A stretch of DNA of 6,464 bases from Pseudolabrys sp. (GTDB lineage Bacteria > Pseudomonadota > Alphaproteobacteria > Rhizobiales > Xanthobacteraceae), in assembly GCA_026125925.1 (NCBI GenBank), contig JAHCKF010000211.1:1-6464 (forward strand), in the 5' to 3' direction. Position 1 is the first letter of the stretch. Every line of letters starts with the position of its first letter. Below are positions 1 through 6,031 of the stretch, piece by piece. The notes beneath the pieces are model-generated. The model was not told where the DNA came from. It made no database searches and saw nothing but the letters and a program-made list of their open reading frames with translations. The position numbers and the translations under genes were made by a program.

Positions 1-2740
1 ACTTGCGGCCGAACAAAGTGAGCACGTAGCCGTTCTGGCGGCAGTACTCCTTGGTCTCGTCCATATAGTCGCGGATGCCCGGGAAGCGCTCGAAATACTT
101 CTTGATGTACTCGCCGGCTTCGCCACGCTCGATGCCGAGCTGATTGGCGAGGCCGAAGGCGGAAATGCCGTAGATGATGCCGAAGTTGATGGCCTTGGCA
201 CGCCGGCGAACTTCACCCGGCATGTCTTTCACAGGGACGCCGAACATCTCCGACGCCGTCATGGCGTGGATGTCGATGCCGTCCTTGAACGCCTGCCGCA
301 GCGTCGGCACGTTGGCGACCTCGGCGAGCAGTCGCAACTCGATTTGCGAATAGTCCGCCGAGATCAGTTTCATGCCCGGCGCCGCGACGAAGGCCTTGCG
401 GATCTTGCGGCCTTCCTCGGTGCGGATCGGGATGTTCTGCAAATTTGGCTCGGATGACGACAGGCGGCCGGTCGAGGTGGCGGCGAGCGCGTAGGATGTA
501 TGCACGCGCTGGGTCGTCGGATTGACGTAGTTCGGCAGCGCCTCGGTGTAGGTCGAGCGCAGCTTCGACACCTGGCGCCAGTCGAGAATGACCTGCGGCA
601 GCTTGTGGCCCTGCTCGGCGAGCTCTTCCAGTTCGCGCGCGGTGGTGGACCACTGCCCGGTCTTGGTCTTGGAGCCGCCGGGCAGGCCGAGCTGGCCGAA
701 CAGGATGTCGCCGAGCTGCTTGGGCGAGCCCGGATTGACCTGCGTGCCGGCGATCTTGTTGATCTCTTCCTCGAGCGCGACCTGCTTCTTGCCGAAGTCG
801 TTCGACAGCTTGGCGAGCACGGCGCGGTCGATGGAAATGCCGCGCGCTTCCATGCGCGACAGCACCGCCGGCATCTGCCGCTCCAAAGTCTCGTAGACGG
901 CGGTGACGCGGTCGGCCGCCATGCGCGGCTTCAGGCCCTGCCAGAGCCGCAGGATGATGTCGGCGTCCTCGGCGGCATAAGCGGCGGTGCGCGGGATCGG
1001 AGTCGCCTCGGCGGTGAACAGCGCCTTCTCCTTGTTCTTGGCTTCGTTGAAGCGCGACGGCATGCGGTCGAGATAGCGGCTGCCGAGCGTCGCGGTGTCG
1101 TGGCCGCCGCGGCCGGCGTCGAGCACATACGAGATCAGCATCACGTCGTCGGCGGCGCCGAGATCGATGCCGCGCGCGCCGAGAACGAGGCGGTCGCGCT
1201 TGATGTCGTGGCCAATCTTGGTGACGCAGTCGTCCTCGAGCAGCGCCTTGAGCGTGTCGAGCGCGGCACGCTCCGGGATCTGGCCATCGCACAATTTGGC
1301 AGCGAACAGCCCGGCGCCATCGCTGTCGCTGGCGTCGCGGTGGCCGAGCGGCAGGTAGTAGGCCTCGTTCGGCGCCACGGCGAAGGCGATGCCGCACAAA
1401 GCCGCCTGCAACGGATCGAGCGTGCTGGTTTCGGTCTTGATGGCGATGGCGCCGAGATCGAGCGCGCGAACGATGAGCGCCTTGAGCGCGTCGAGACTGT
1501 CGATGGTCCGGTACTTCGCGGGATCGAACGGCGCGTTGCGCAGGCGTTCGAGCCGGCGTTCGGCGAGCGAGATCGGGGTTAGGGCGCCGGAGGCGTCGGC
1601 CGGCGCATGACCGGCCGACGGCGGCGCATCGAAGGCGAGTTGGCCCTGGCCGGCGGTGCGGCCGGACGGAGCAGGCGCGGCTTTCGAGGTCAGCGTGGTA
1701 TCGGCGCTGATGGCGCTGGCATCGATCCCCGATTTCTCAGCGATGCGGCGGGTGATGGTGGTGAATTCCATCGCCTTGAGGAAGGCGATGAGGTTCTTGT
1801 AGTCCGGCTCGTGCACCGCCAGTTCCGCGATATCGGTGTCGAGCGGCACATTCTGATCGAGCGTGACCAGACGCTTGGAGATGCGCGCCTGTTCGGCGAA
1901 CTGGATGATGTTTTCGCGCCGCTTGGCCTGCTTGATTTCGGAGGCCCGCGCCAGCAGCGTTTCGAGATCGCCATAGGTGCCGATCAGTTCGGCGGCGGTC
2001 TTGGGGCCGATGCCCGGCACGCCGGGCACGTTGTCGGAGGTGTCGCCGATCAGCGCCTGCGCTTCGATCACCTTCTCCGGCGGCACGCCAAATTTCTCGA
2101 TCACCTCGGCGACGCCGATGCGCTTGTCCTTCATCGTGTCGTACATCGTCACGCCATTGCCAACGAGCTGCATCAGGTCCTTGTCGGATGAGACGATGGT
2201 GGTGGTCGCGCCCGCTTCGCAGGCGAGCCGTGCATAGGTGGCGATCAGGTCGTCGGCCTCGAAACCGGCCTGTTCGAGGCAGGGGATTTCGAAGGCGCGC
2301 ACGGCGTCGCGGATCAACGGGAATTGCGGGCGGAGGTCCTCCGGCGCTTCCGGGCGGTGCGCCTTGTAGTCGGGATAGAAATCGGTGCGGAAGGTCTTCT
2401 CGCTTTTGTCGAAGATGACGGCGAGATGCGTCGGCTTGTTGTCTGCCGGCATTTCGGCCAGCAGCTTCCACAACATGTTGCAGAAGCCGAGCACGGCATT
2501 GACCTGCAGGCCGTCGGACTTGCGGGTGAGCGGCGGCAGCGCGTGGTAGGCGCGGAAGATGTAGCCGGAACCATCGACCAGAAAGACGTGGTCGCCCTTC
2601 TTCAGCGCACGGGCGGCCGGGTTGGCCGCGACCACCGCTGATTTCGTCGCGGTTTTCGCGGGCGCGGCCTTGGCCGCCGCCTTCGTGGCGGATTTGGCGG
2701 CGGACTTCGGGGCGGATTTCGAGGATTTGGATGTCGGCAT
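1..2740 (-). CDS. polA: DNA polymerase I, C-terminal end missing at left edge
   Basis: Family A DNA polymerase that fills gaps and removes primers in replication and repair. 913 codons are visible. Alignment by eye to E. coli Pol I suggests about 1,020 residues in full, so roughly 100 are lost, including polymerase motif C. Domains in order: a Lys/Ala/Ser-rich tail (1-48); the 5' nuclease with D56, E161/D163/D164, D186/D188 and D233/D236 in a helix-hairpin-helix GDTSDNVPGVPGIGPKT; a Gln/Pro/Ala linker near 350-390; a 3'-5' exonuclease domain (about 410-620); the polymerase with motif A ADYSQIELR (D796, E801) and motif B RRRAKAINFGIIYG (R845, K849, F853, Y857). In the exonuclease site, D516, Y588 and D592 are present, but the usual FDTE motif reads IKTE (K435, E437). 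No strong ribosome site precedes the ATG at 2740. A GTG at 2635 would remove most of the tail but has no better site. The gene lies 109 bases downstream of the acyltransferase on the same strand. Confidence 0.97.
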   Translation of the reverse strand, partial: MPTSKSSKSAPKSAAKSATKAAAKAAPAKTATKSAVVAANPAARALKKGDHVFLVDGSGYIFRAYHALPPLTRKSDGLQVNAVLGFCNMLWKLLAEMPADNKPTHLAVIFDKSEKTFRTDFYPDYKAHRPEAPEDLRPQFPLIRDAVRAFEIPCLEQAGFEADDLIATYARLACEAGATTTIVSSDKDLMQLVGNGVTMYDTMKDKRIGVAEVIEKFGVPPEKVIEAQALIGDTSDNVPGVPGIGPKTAAELIGTYGDLETLLARASEIKQAKRRENIIQFAEQARISKRLVTLDQNVPLDTDIAELAVHEPDYKNLIAFLKAMEFTTITRRIAEKSGIDASAISADTTLTSKAAPAPSGRTAGQGQLAFDAPPSAGHAPADASGALTPISLAERRLERLRNAPFDPAKYRTIDSLDALKALIVRALDLGAIAIKTETSTLDPLQAALCGIAFAVAPNEAYYLPLGHRDASDSDGAGLFAAKLCDGQIPERAALDTLKALLEDDCVTKIGHDIKRDRLVLGARGIDLGAADDVMLISYVLDAGRGGHDTATLGSRYLDRMPSRFNEAKNKEKALFTAEATPIPRTAAYAAEDADIILRLWQGLKPRMAADRVTAVYETLERQMPAVLSRMEARGISIDRAVLAKLSNDFGKKQVALEEEINKIAGTQVNPGSPKQLGDILFGQLGLPGGSKTKTGQWSTTARELEELAEQGHKLPQVILDWRQVSKLRSTYTEALPNYVNPTTQRVHTSYALAATSTGRLSSSEPNLQNIPIRTEEGRKIRKAFVAAPGMKLISADYSQIELRLLAEVANVPTLRQAFKDGIDIHAMTASEMFGVPVKDMPGEVRRRAKAINFGIIYGISAFGLANQLGIERGEAGEYIKKYFERFPGIRDYMDETKEYCRQNGYVLTLFGRK

Positions 2741-2820
2741 GGCCCGAATGTGGGCCGTGCCGCGGGATGAATCAATGCGTGTGATCTGGCCTGTGGACCA
2801 GCGACAAATTCGGAGTGCTC

Positions 2821-2839
2821 CCTCTCCCCATGGGAGAGG
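2821..2839. repeat. Perfect 8-bp palindromic hairpin between acyltransferase and polA
   Basis: The arms CCTCTCCC (2821-2828) and GGGAGAGG (2832-2839) are perfectly complementary around a three-base CAT loop. It lies 10 bases past the acyltransferase stop codon on the minus strand and 80 bases before the polA start. It has no T-run on either side, so it is not a classical intrinsic terminator. From memory, short CTCTCCC/GGGAGAGG palindromes followed by GTGAAG-like sequence are dispersed between genes in Bradyrhizobium-type genomes, so a REP-like element is the preferred reading. It might still attenuate read-through or protect the acyltransferase mRNA 3' end. Confidence 0.6.
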
Positions 2840-2849
2840 TGAAGAAAGA

Positions 2850-3905
2850 CTACTCCGCCGGCTGGAGCGCGAACTCGGGCTTCTTCTCGGCCGGCTTGTC
2901 CTTCTTCGGCACCAGCCAGAACAGGGCCGGGCGCTCGAACAGGAACTTCAGCGGGGTGTGACGGACTGCCCAGTAGATCAGCAGGGCTCCGATCACGCCG
3001 GAAGCGGTGACCAGCACCGAGATGGTGCCGATATCCGTAATGATGCCGGTCTTGAGCAGCACCGCGCGCGAGGCCGCCATCGGCAGGAAGAAGGCCAGAT
3101 AGATGACGATCGAGTTGCGGCCACAATAGCGCAGCGGCTTGAACACGTCGTGCAGCGACAGGAGCGCAGCGATGGTCGCGACCGCGGCGGCGCCGACGAG
3201 GCCGAGCGCCAGCGAATAGAACGGCAGGGCGGCGAGGCCGGCCTTGACCATGACGCCGTTGAAGACGCCCCAGACCACGAGCGCGGCCATGCCGAGCTGC
3301 GGCCGGGCCTGGGCCCAGGCGGTGATCGAGAAGATGTAACGCGCGGCGATGTAGCCGGTGTAGACATAGACGAAGCGAGCCGCGAACTCGTCCGGCACCA
3401 TCCAACCGGTCTCGAGATGCGAGATTTCCATGGCAGCGCCGAGGAGCCAGAGCACCGGCCACGGCACGCGCTTGGTCAGCTTGATGAAGACGAAGAAGAT
3501 CGGCAGCAGGTAGATGAACCACAAGGTGCCGAACGGTTCGATGAACGACATGAGGTAAGCGTGCGCCACGCCGGCCACGCCCTGTTCGGCGATGAAACCC
3601 GGGGCCTTGAAGGCGAATTGGATCGCCGTCCACAGAACGTAGAAATAAAAGAAGTGTACGACCTTGCGGTCGAGATAGGTGCGCCAGTCGCGGTCGATGA
3701 CAAGAGCGAGGAACAGGCCGGAGATCATGAAGAAGTCCGGCATGCGGAACGGCCGCGCGAACTCGACCACATGATTCATCCAGCCGGTCTGGCCGGCGGC
3801 GGCTTCGACGCCGAGCACCGAGTGCATCATCACGACGAAGACGATGCAGAAGCCCTTGGCATAGTCGACCCAGTCGACGCGCCCATCATGCATTTGTACT
3901 GACAT
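2850..3905 (-). CDS. Acyltransferase-3 family integral membrane protein
   Basis: About 351 residues, mostly hydrophobic, with roughly ten likely membrane helices and a charged cytoplasmic-type tail (KKDKPAEKKPEF). The N-terminus has the acyltransferase-3 (PF01757 type) signature: RVDWVDYAKG followed by a helix ending in MMHS. K17 and H28 form the family's R/K-x10-H motif. RPFRMPDFFMISG (51-63) matches the conserved second-helix region. Known members transfer acetyl or other acyl groups to membrane-exposed sugars such as O-antigen, exopolysaccharide or Nod factor. The substrate here cannot be told. The start chosen is the ATG at 3905, preceded by GGGA at a plausible distance and just ahead of the conserved core. 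Other in-frame starts are ATG 3923 and TTG 3944; the TTG has a better purine-rich AGGGG upstream. The gene diverges from ugd, which suggests a shared surface-glycan role. Confidence 0.85.
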   Translation of the reverse strand: MSVQMHDGRVDWVDYAKGFCIVFVVMMHSVLGVEAAAGQTGWMNHVVEFARPFRMPDFFMISGLFLALVIDRDWRTYLDRKVVHFFYFYVLWTAIQFAFKAPGFIAEQGVAGVAHAYLMSFIEPFGTLWFIYLLPIFFVFIKLTKRVPWPVLWLLGAAMEISHLETGWMVPDEFAARFVYVYTGYIAARYIFSITAWAQARPQLGMAALVVWGVFNGVMVKAGLAALPFYSLALGLVGAAAVATIAALLSLHDVFKPLRYCGRNSIVIYLAFFLPMAASRAVLLKTGIITDIGTISVLVTASGVIGALLIYWAVRHTPLKFLFERPALFWLVPKKDKPAEKKPEFALQPAE

Positions 3906-4087
3906 TTTATCGGTCCCGTTCATGATGGACTTATGACAGGCCAACGTTTCTTTCCCCTTTACGGGGTCGCAGAAACTGAGCCCGGCCCGGGCTCTCTCGC
4001 TTCCGGCCGGGCGCTCTGCTAAGGATCGGGGCGGGGGCGGCAGCTCCAGTCGATTAACTATCTTGAGCCCGGATACGGTTTGGAAAA
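3906..4087. promoter_or_regulatory. Divergent intergenic region between acyltransferase gene and ugd
   Basis: This 182-base stretch must hold the promoters for both divergent genes if they are not otherwise read. I see no convincing -35/-10 pair for either. It holds an 8-bp inverted repeat at 3980-4012, a 9-base direct repeat TGAGCCCGG at 3977-3985 and 4064-4072, and a small CCCC-TTTAC-GGGG hairpin at 3954-3966 in the acyltransferase leader. A short AT-richer patch (GATTAACTATCTTGA, 4052-4066) lies about 20-35 bases before ugd and is the likeliest melting region. The ugd ribosome site is weak (TTGGAA just before the ATG). Confidence 0.4.
3980..4012. repeat. 8-bp inverted repeat in divergent promoter region
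   Basis: GCCCGGCC (3980-3987) and GGCCGGGC (4005-4012) are perfect inverse complements separated by 17 bases. The position, between two divergently read genes, would suit a regulator-binding site or an mRNA hairpin. Such GC-only arms are also common by chance in DNA of this composition, so no function is claimed. Confidence 0.35.
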
Positions 4088-5419
4088 ATGCGCGTCGCGA
4101 TGATCGGCTCTGGCTATGTCGGCCTAGTGTCGGGGGCCTGCTTTGCGGACTTCGGCCATGACGTGACCTGCGTCGATAAAGACATAGGTAAGATTAATTC
4201 GCTCAATGCCGGACAAGTCCCGATCTACGAACCGGGCCTGACCGAACTGGTCGCTGCCAACGCCAAGGCCGGCCGGCTCAAATTCACCACCGATCTGGCC
4301 GCGGCCGTCGCAGATGCCGATGCCGTGTTCATTGCCGTGGGCACGCCGTCGCGGCGCGGCGACGGCCATGCCGACCTGTCCTTCGTTTACGATGCGGCGC
4401 GCGAGATTGCGGCGGCGCTCGACGGCTTCACGGTGGTGGTGACCAAATCCACCGTCCCGGTCGGCACCGGCGACGAGGTCGAGCGCGTCATTCATGAGAC
4501 GCGGCAAAAATTGGGGGGCCATGACGCCGATTTCGCCGTGGTGTCCAACCCGGAATTCCTGCGCGAAGGCGCTGCCATCCAGGACTTCAAGCACCCCGAC
4601 CGCATCGTCGTCGGGACCGACGACGATCGCGCCAAGGCGGTGATGACGGAATTGTACCGGCCGCTTTATCTCAACCGCTCGCCGATCATGTTCACGGGGC
4701 GGCGCACGGCCGAGCTCATCAAATATGCGGCCAATGCCTTCCTCGCCACCAAGATCACCTTCATCAACGAGATCGCGGACCTGTGCGAGCGCGTCGGCGC
4801 CGACGTGCAGGAGGTGGCGCGCGGCATCGGTCTCGACAACCGGATCGGCGGCAAGTTCCTGCACGCCGGCCCCGGCTACGGCGGATCGTGCTTCCCCAAG
4901 GACACGCTGGCGCTGATCAAGACCGGCCAGGATCACGAGGCGCCGCTGCGCATCGTCGAGACGGTTGCCGCGGTGAACGACGCGCGCAAGCGCGGCATGG
5001 CGCGCAAGGTGGTCGCGGCGCTCGGCGGCAACCTGCGCGGCAAGACGATCGCCGTGCTCGGCCTGACCTTCAAGCCGAACACCGACGACATGCGGGACGC
5101 GCCGTCGATCCCGCTGATCACCGCGCTGCACGACCTGGGCGCCAAGGTGCGCGCCTACGATCCGGTGGGAATCGAGCAGGCCAAACCCTTGTTGCCCGGC
5201 GTGACGTTCTGCGACGGGCCGTACGAATGCGCCGCCGGCGCCGATGCTCTGGTGATTGTCACCGAATGGGAGCAGTTCCGCGCGCTCGATCTCGTGCGCC
5301 TGAAGGAGAGCTTGAACGTGCCGGTGGTTGTCGACCTGCGCAACATCTACCGGCCCGATGAGATGGCGCGGCTCGGCTTTGTGTACGAAAGCGTCGGACG
5401 GCCGAACAAGAGTTCATAG
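4088..5419 (+). CDS. ugd: UDP-glucose 6-dehydrogenase
   Basis: Oxidises UDP-glucose to UDP-glucuronate with two NAD+ in the cytoplasm, giving a precursor for acidic exopolysaccharide, capsule or lipopolysaccharide sugars. The 443-residue length is normal for bacterial Ugd. An N-terminal Rossmann fold opens with MIGSGYVG (G7-x-G9-x-x-G12). YEPGL, VGTPS, TKSTVPVGT and NPEFLREG follow as in the family. The central helix contains ELIKYAANAF (K212, N216). The catalytic loop is GGSCFPKD with C268 and D272. The C-terminal UDP-binding domain includes LTFKPNTDDMRDAPS (K329, D333, D337). All catalytic positions known from Streptococcus pyogenes Ugd (Lys, Asn, Cys, Asp with the same 4-residue spacings) are present, so it should be active. 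The start is the ATG directly before the Rossmann strand; the ribosome site is weak. It is read alone, divergent from the acyltransferase and 97 bases before osmC. Confidence 0.97.
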   Translation: MRVAMIGSGYVGLVSGACFADFGHDVTCVDKDIGKINSLNAGQVPIYEPGLTELVAANAKAGRLKFTTDLAAAVADADAVFIAVGTPSRRGDGHADLSFVYDAAREIAAALDGFTVVVTKSTVPVGTGDEVERVIHETRQKLGGHDADFAVVSNPEFLREGAAIQDFKHPDRIVVGTDDDRAKAVMTELYRPLYLNRSPIMFTGRRTAELIKYAANAFLATKITFINEIADLCERVGADVQEVARGIGLDNRIGGKFLHAGPGYGGSCFPKDTLALIKTGQDHEAPLRIVETVAAVNDARKRGMARKVVAALGGNLRGKTIAVLGLTFKPNTDDMRDAPSIPLITALHDLGAKVRAYDPVGIEQAKPLLPGVTFCDGPYECAAGADALVIVTEWEQFRALDLVRLKESLNVPVVVDLRNIYRPDEMARLGFVYESVGRPNKSS

Positions 5420-5447
5420 GCACCGCCGGTCGTGACCCAGCCGCTGC

Positions 5448-5483
5448 CCGCCGAATTGCTGTAGATCAAGGCTTGTTCGGCGG
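5448..5483 (+). terminator. Possible stem-loop after ugd
   Basis: CCGCCGAA (5448-5455) and TTCGGCGG (5476-5483) are perfect inverse complements around a 20-base loop, starting 28 bases past the ugd stop. There is no following T-run and the loop is long, so termination would be weak or factor-assisted. The loop holds the FixK-like palindrome, so this repeat may instead be incidental to the osmC promoter. Confidence 0.3.
5456..5469 (+). promoter_or_regulatory. FNR/FixK-type box upstream of osmC
   Basis: The 14 bases read TTGC-TGTAGA-TCAA. This fits the degenerate rhizobial FixK consensus TTG(A/C)-N6-(T/G)CAA exactly; TTGA-N6-TCAA is the ideal form. Its centre is at 5462.5. A class II activated promoter would start about 41.5 bases downstream, near 5504. 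TATCCG at 5491-5496 then sits where the -10 element should be (matching the first three bases of TATAAT), and the GGAG ribosome site at 5506-5509 follows. This geometry supports regulation of osmC by an FNR/FixK-family protein under low oxygen or related stress. It rests on one site found by eye. Confidence 0.5.
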
Positions 5484-5516
5484 CGGGGGCTATCCGTCAT
5501 TCATCGGAGCAGCCCC

Positions 5517-6005
5517 ATGAATGCGTCTCTTGAAAGCACCGTGACCGTCGTCGAAAGCGGCAACGGTCCCTACGCCCAGTTCGTGACTGCCGGCCATCAC
5601 GTGTTGGGCGCCGACGAGCCCGAGACCCTTGGCGGCCGCGACACCGGACCGTCGCCCTACGAGTATGTGCTCGCGGCGCTCGGCGCCTGCACGGCGATGA
5701 CGCTCCGCATGTATGCCGCGCACAAGAACTGGCCCCTCGCCAAGACCTCGGTCTCGCTGCAGCACGAGAAGGTCCCGGCGCCGGACGGCGCGGGCAAGAT
5801 CGACCGGTTCACCAGAACCATCGCGCTCGAAGGCGCCCTGAGCGACGAGCAGCGCCAGCGCCTGCTCGAAATCGCCGAGAAGTGCCCGGTGAGCCAAACG
5901 CTGCAGCGCCCGTCCCTGGTCCGTTCGATTTTGGCCGAAAGCGCTGCCGGCCGGGCTGCCGGCTCGATTGCGGCCGTTGCATCTGACGTCGCCAGTCTTT
6001 CGTGA
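5517..6005 (+). CDS. OsmC/Ohr family thiol peroxidase
   Basis: A 162-residue cytoplasmic OsmC-family protein, which by family knowledge reduces organic hydroperoxides through a reactive cysteine pair. Both cysteines are visible: C58 in GGRDTGPSPYEYVLAALGAC and C123 in EKCPVSQTLQRP. E49 precedes the first. The ALGACTAMTLRMYA helix and the KNWPL turn resemble the OsmC half of alpha/beta hydrolase-OsmC fusion proteins rather than classical Ohr, but the hydrolase half is absent here. The Cys-rich insertion that I recall some of those fusions carrying before the KIDR strand is replaced by a short PAPDGAGKIDR stretch. After the normal end of the domain near 140 there are about 20 extra Ala/Ser/Gly-rich residues of unknown role. 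The ATG at 5517 has a good GGAG ribosome site seven bases upstream (5506-5509). It is preceded by a FixK-like box and converges with the membrane protein gene 26 bases after its stop. Confidence 0.93.
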   Translation: MNASLESTVTVVESGNGPYAQFVTAGHHVLGADEPETLGGRDTGPSPYEYVLAALGACTAMTLRMYAAHKNWPLAKTSVSLQHEKVPAPDGAGKIDRFTRTIALEGALSDEQRQRLLEIAEKCPVSQTLQRPSLVRSILAESAAGRAAGSIAAVASDVASLS

Positions 6006-6031
6006 GGCCGCAGCGTTTCGCGTGCCGGCGA

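Noticed and set aside
500..1582. Long plus-strand open reading frame (360 codons) opposite polA
   Set aside because: It lies antisense to the PolA coding sequence, whose domains and motifs are clear. Its Arg/Ala/Gly/Asp-rich, motif-free protein is typical of the mirror frame of GC-rich genes.
2741..2820. Own promoter for polA
   Set aside because: TTGATT- and TTGTCG-like hexamers occur on the minus strand, but no matching -10 is seen at usual spacing.
2622..3902. Long plus-strand open reading frame (426 codons) across the acyltransferase and polA start
   Set aside because: It spans two recognisable minus-strand genes and the gap between them. Its product is a low-complexity Asp/His/Arg/Glu-rich sequence with no fold-like pattern.
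4124..5131. Minus-strand open reading frame (335 codons) opposite ugd
   Set aside because: It is antisense to a complete Ugd with all catalytic residues and is explained by third-position G/C bias.
5420..5516. EcfG-type general stress promoter for osmC
   Set aside because: osmC genes in alphaproteobacteria are often under EcfG, but there is no GGAAC -35 element with a CGTT -10 here.
6006..6031. Possible bidirectional terminator between the convergent osmC and membrane protein genes
   Set aside because: The best pairing around TTTCG is broken by two mismatches and has no T-run, so it cannot be told from chance in GC-rich DNA.
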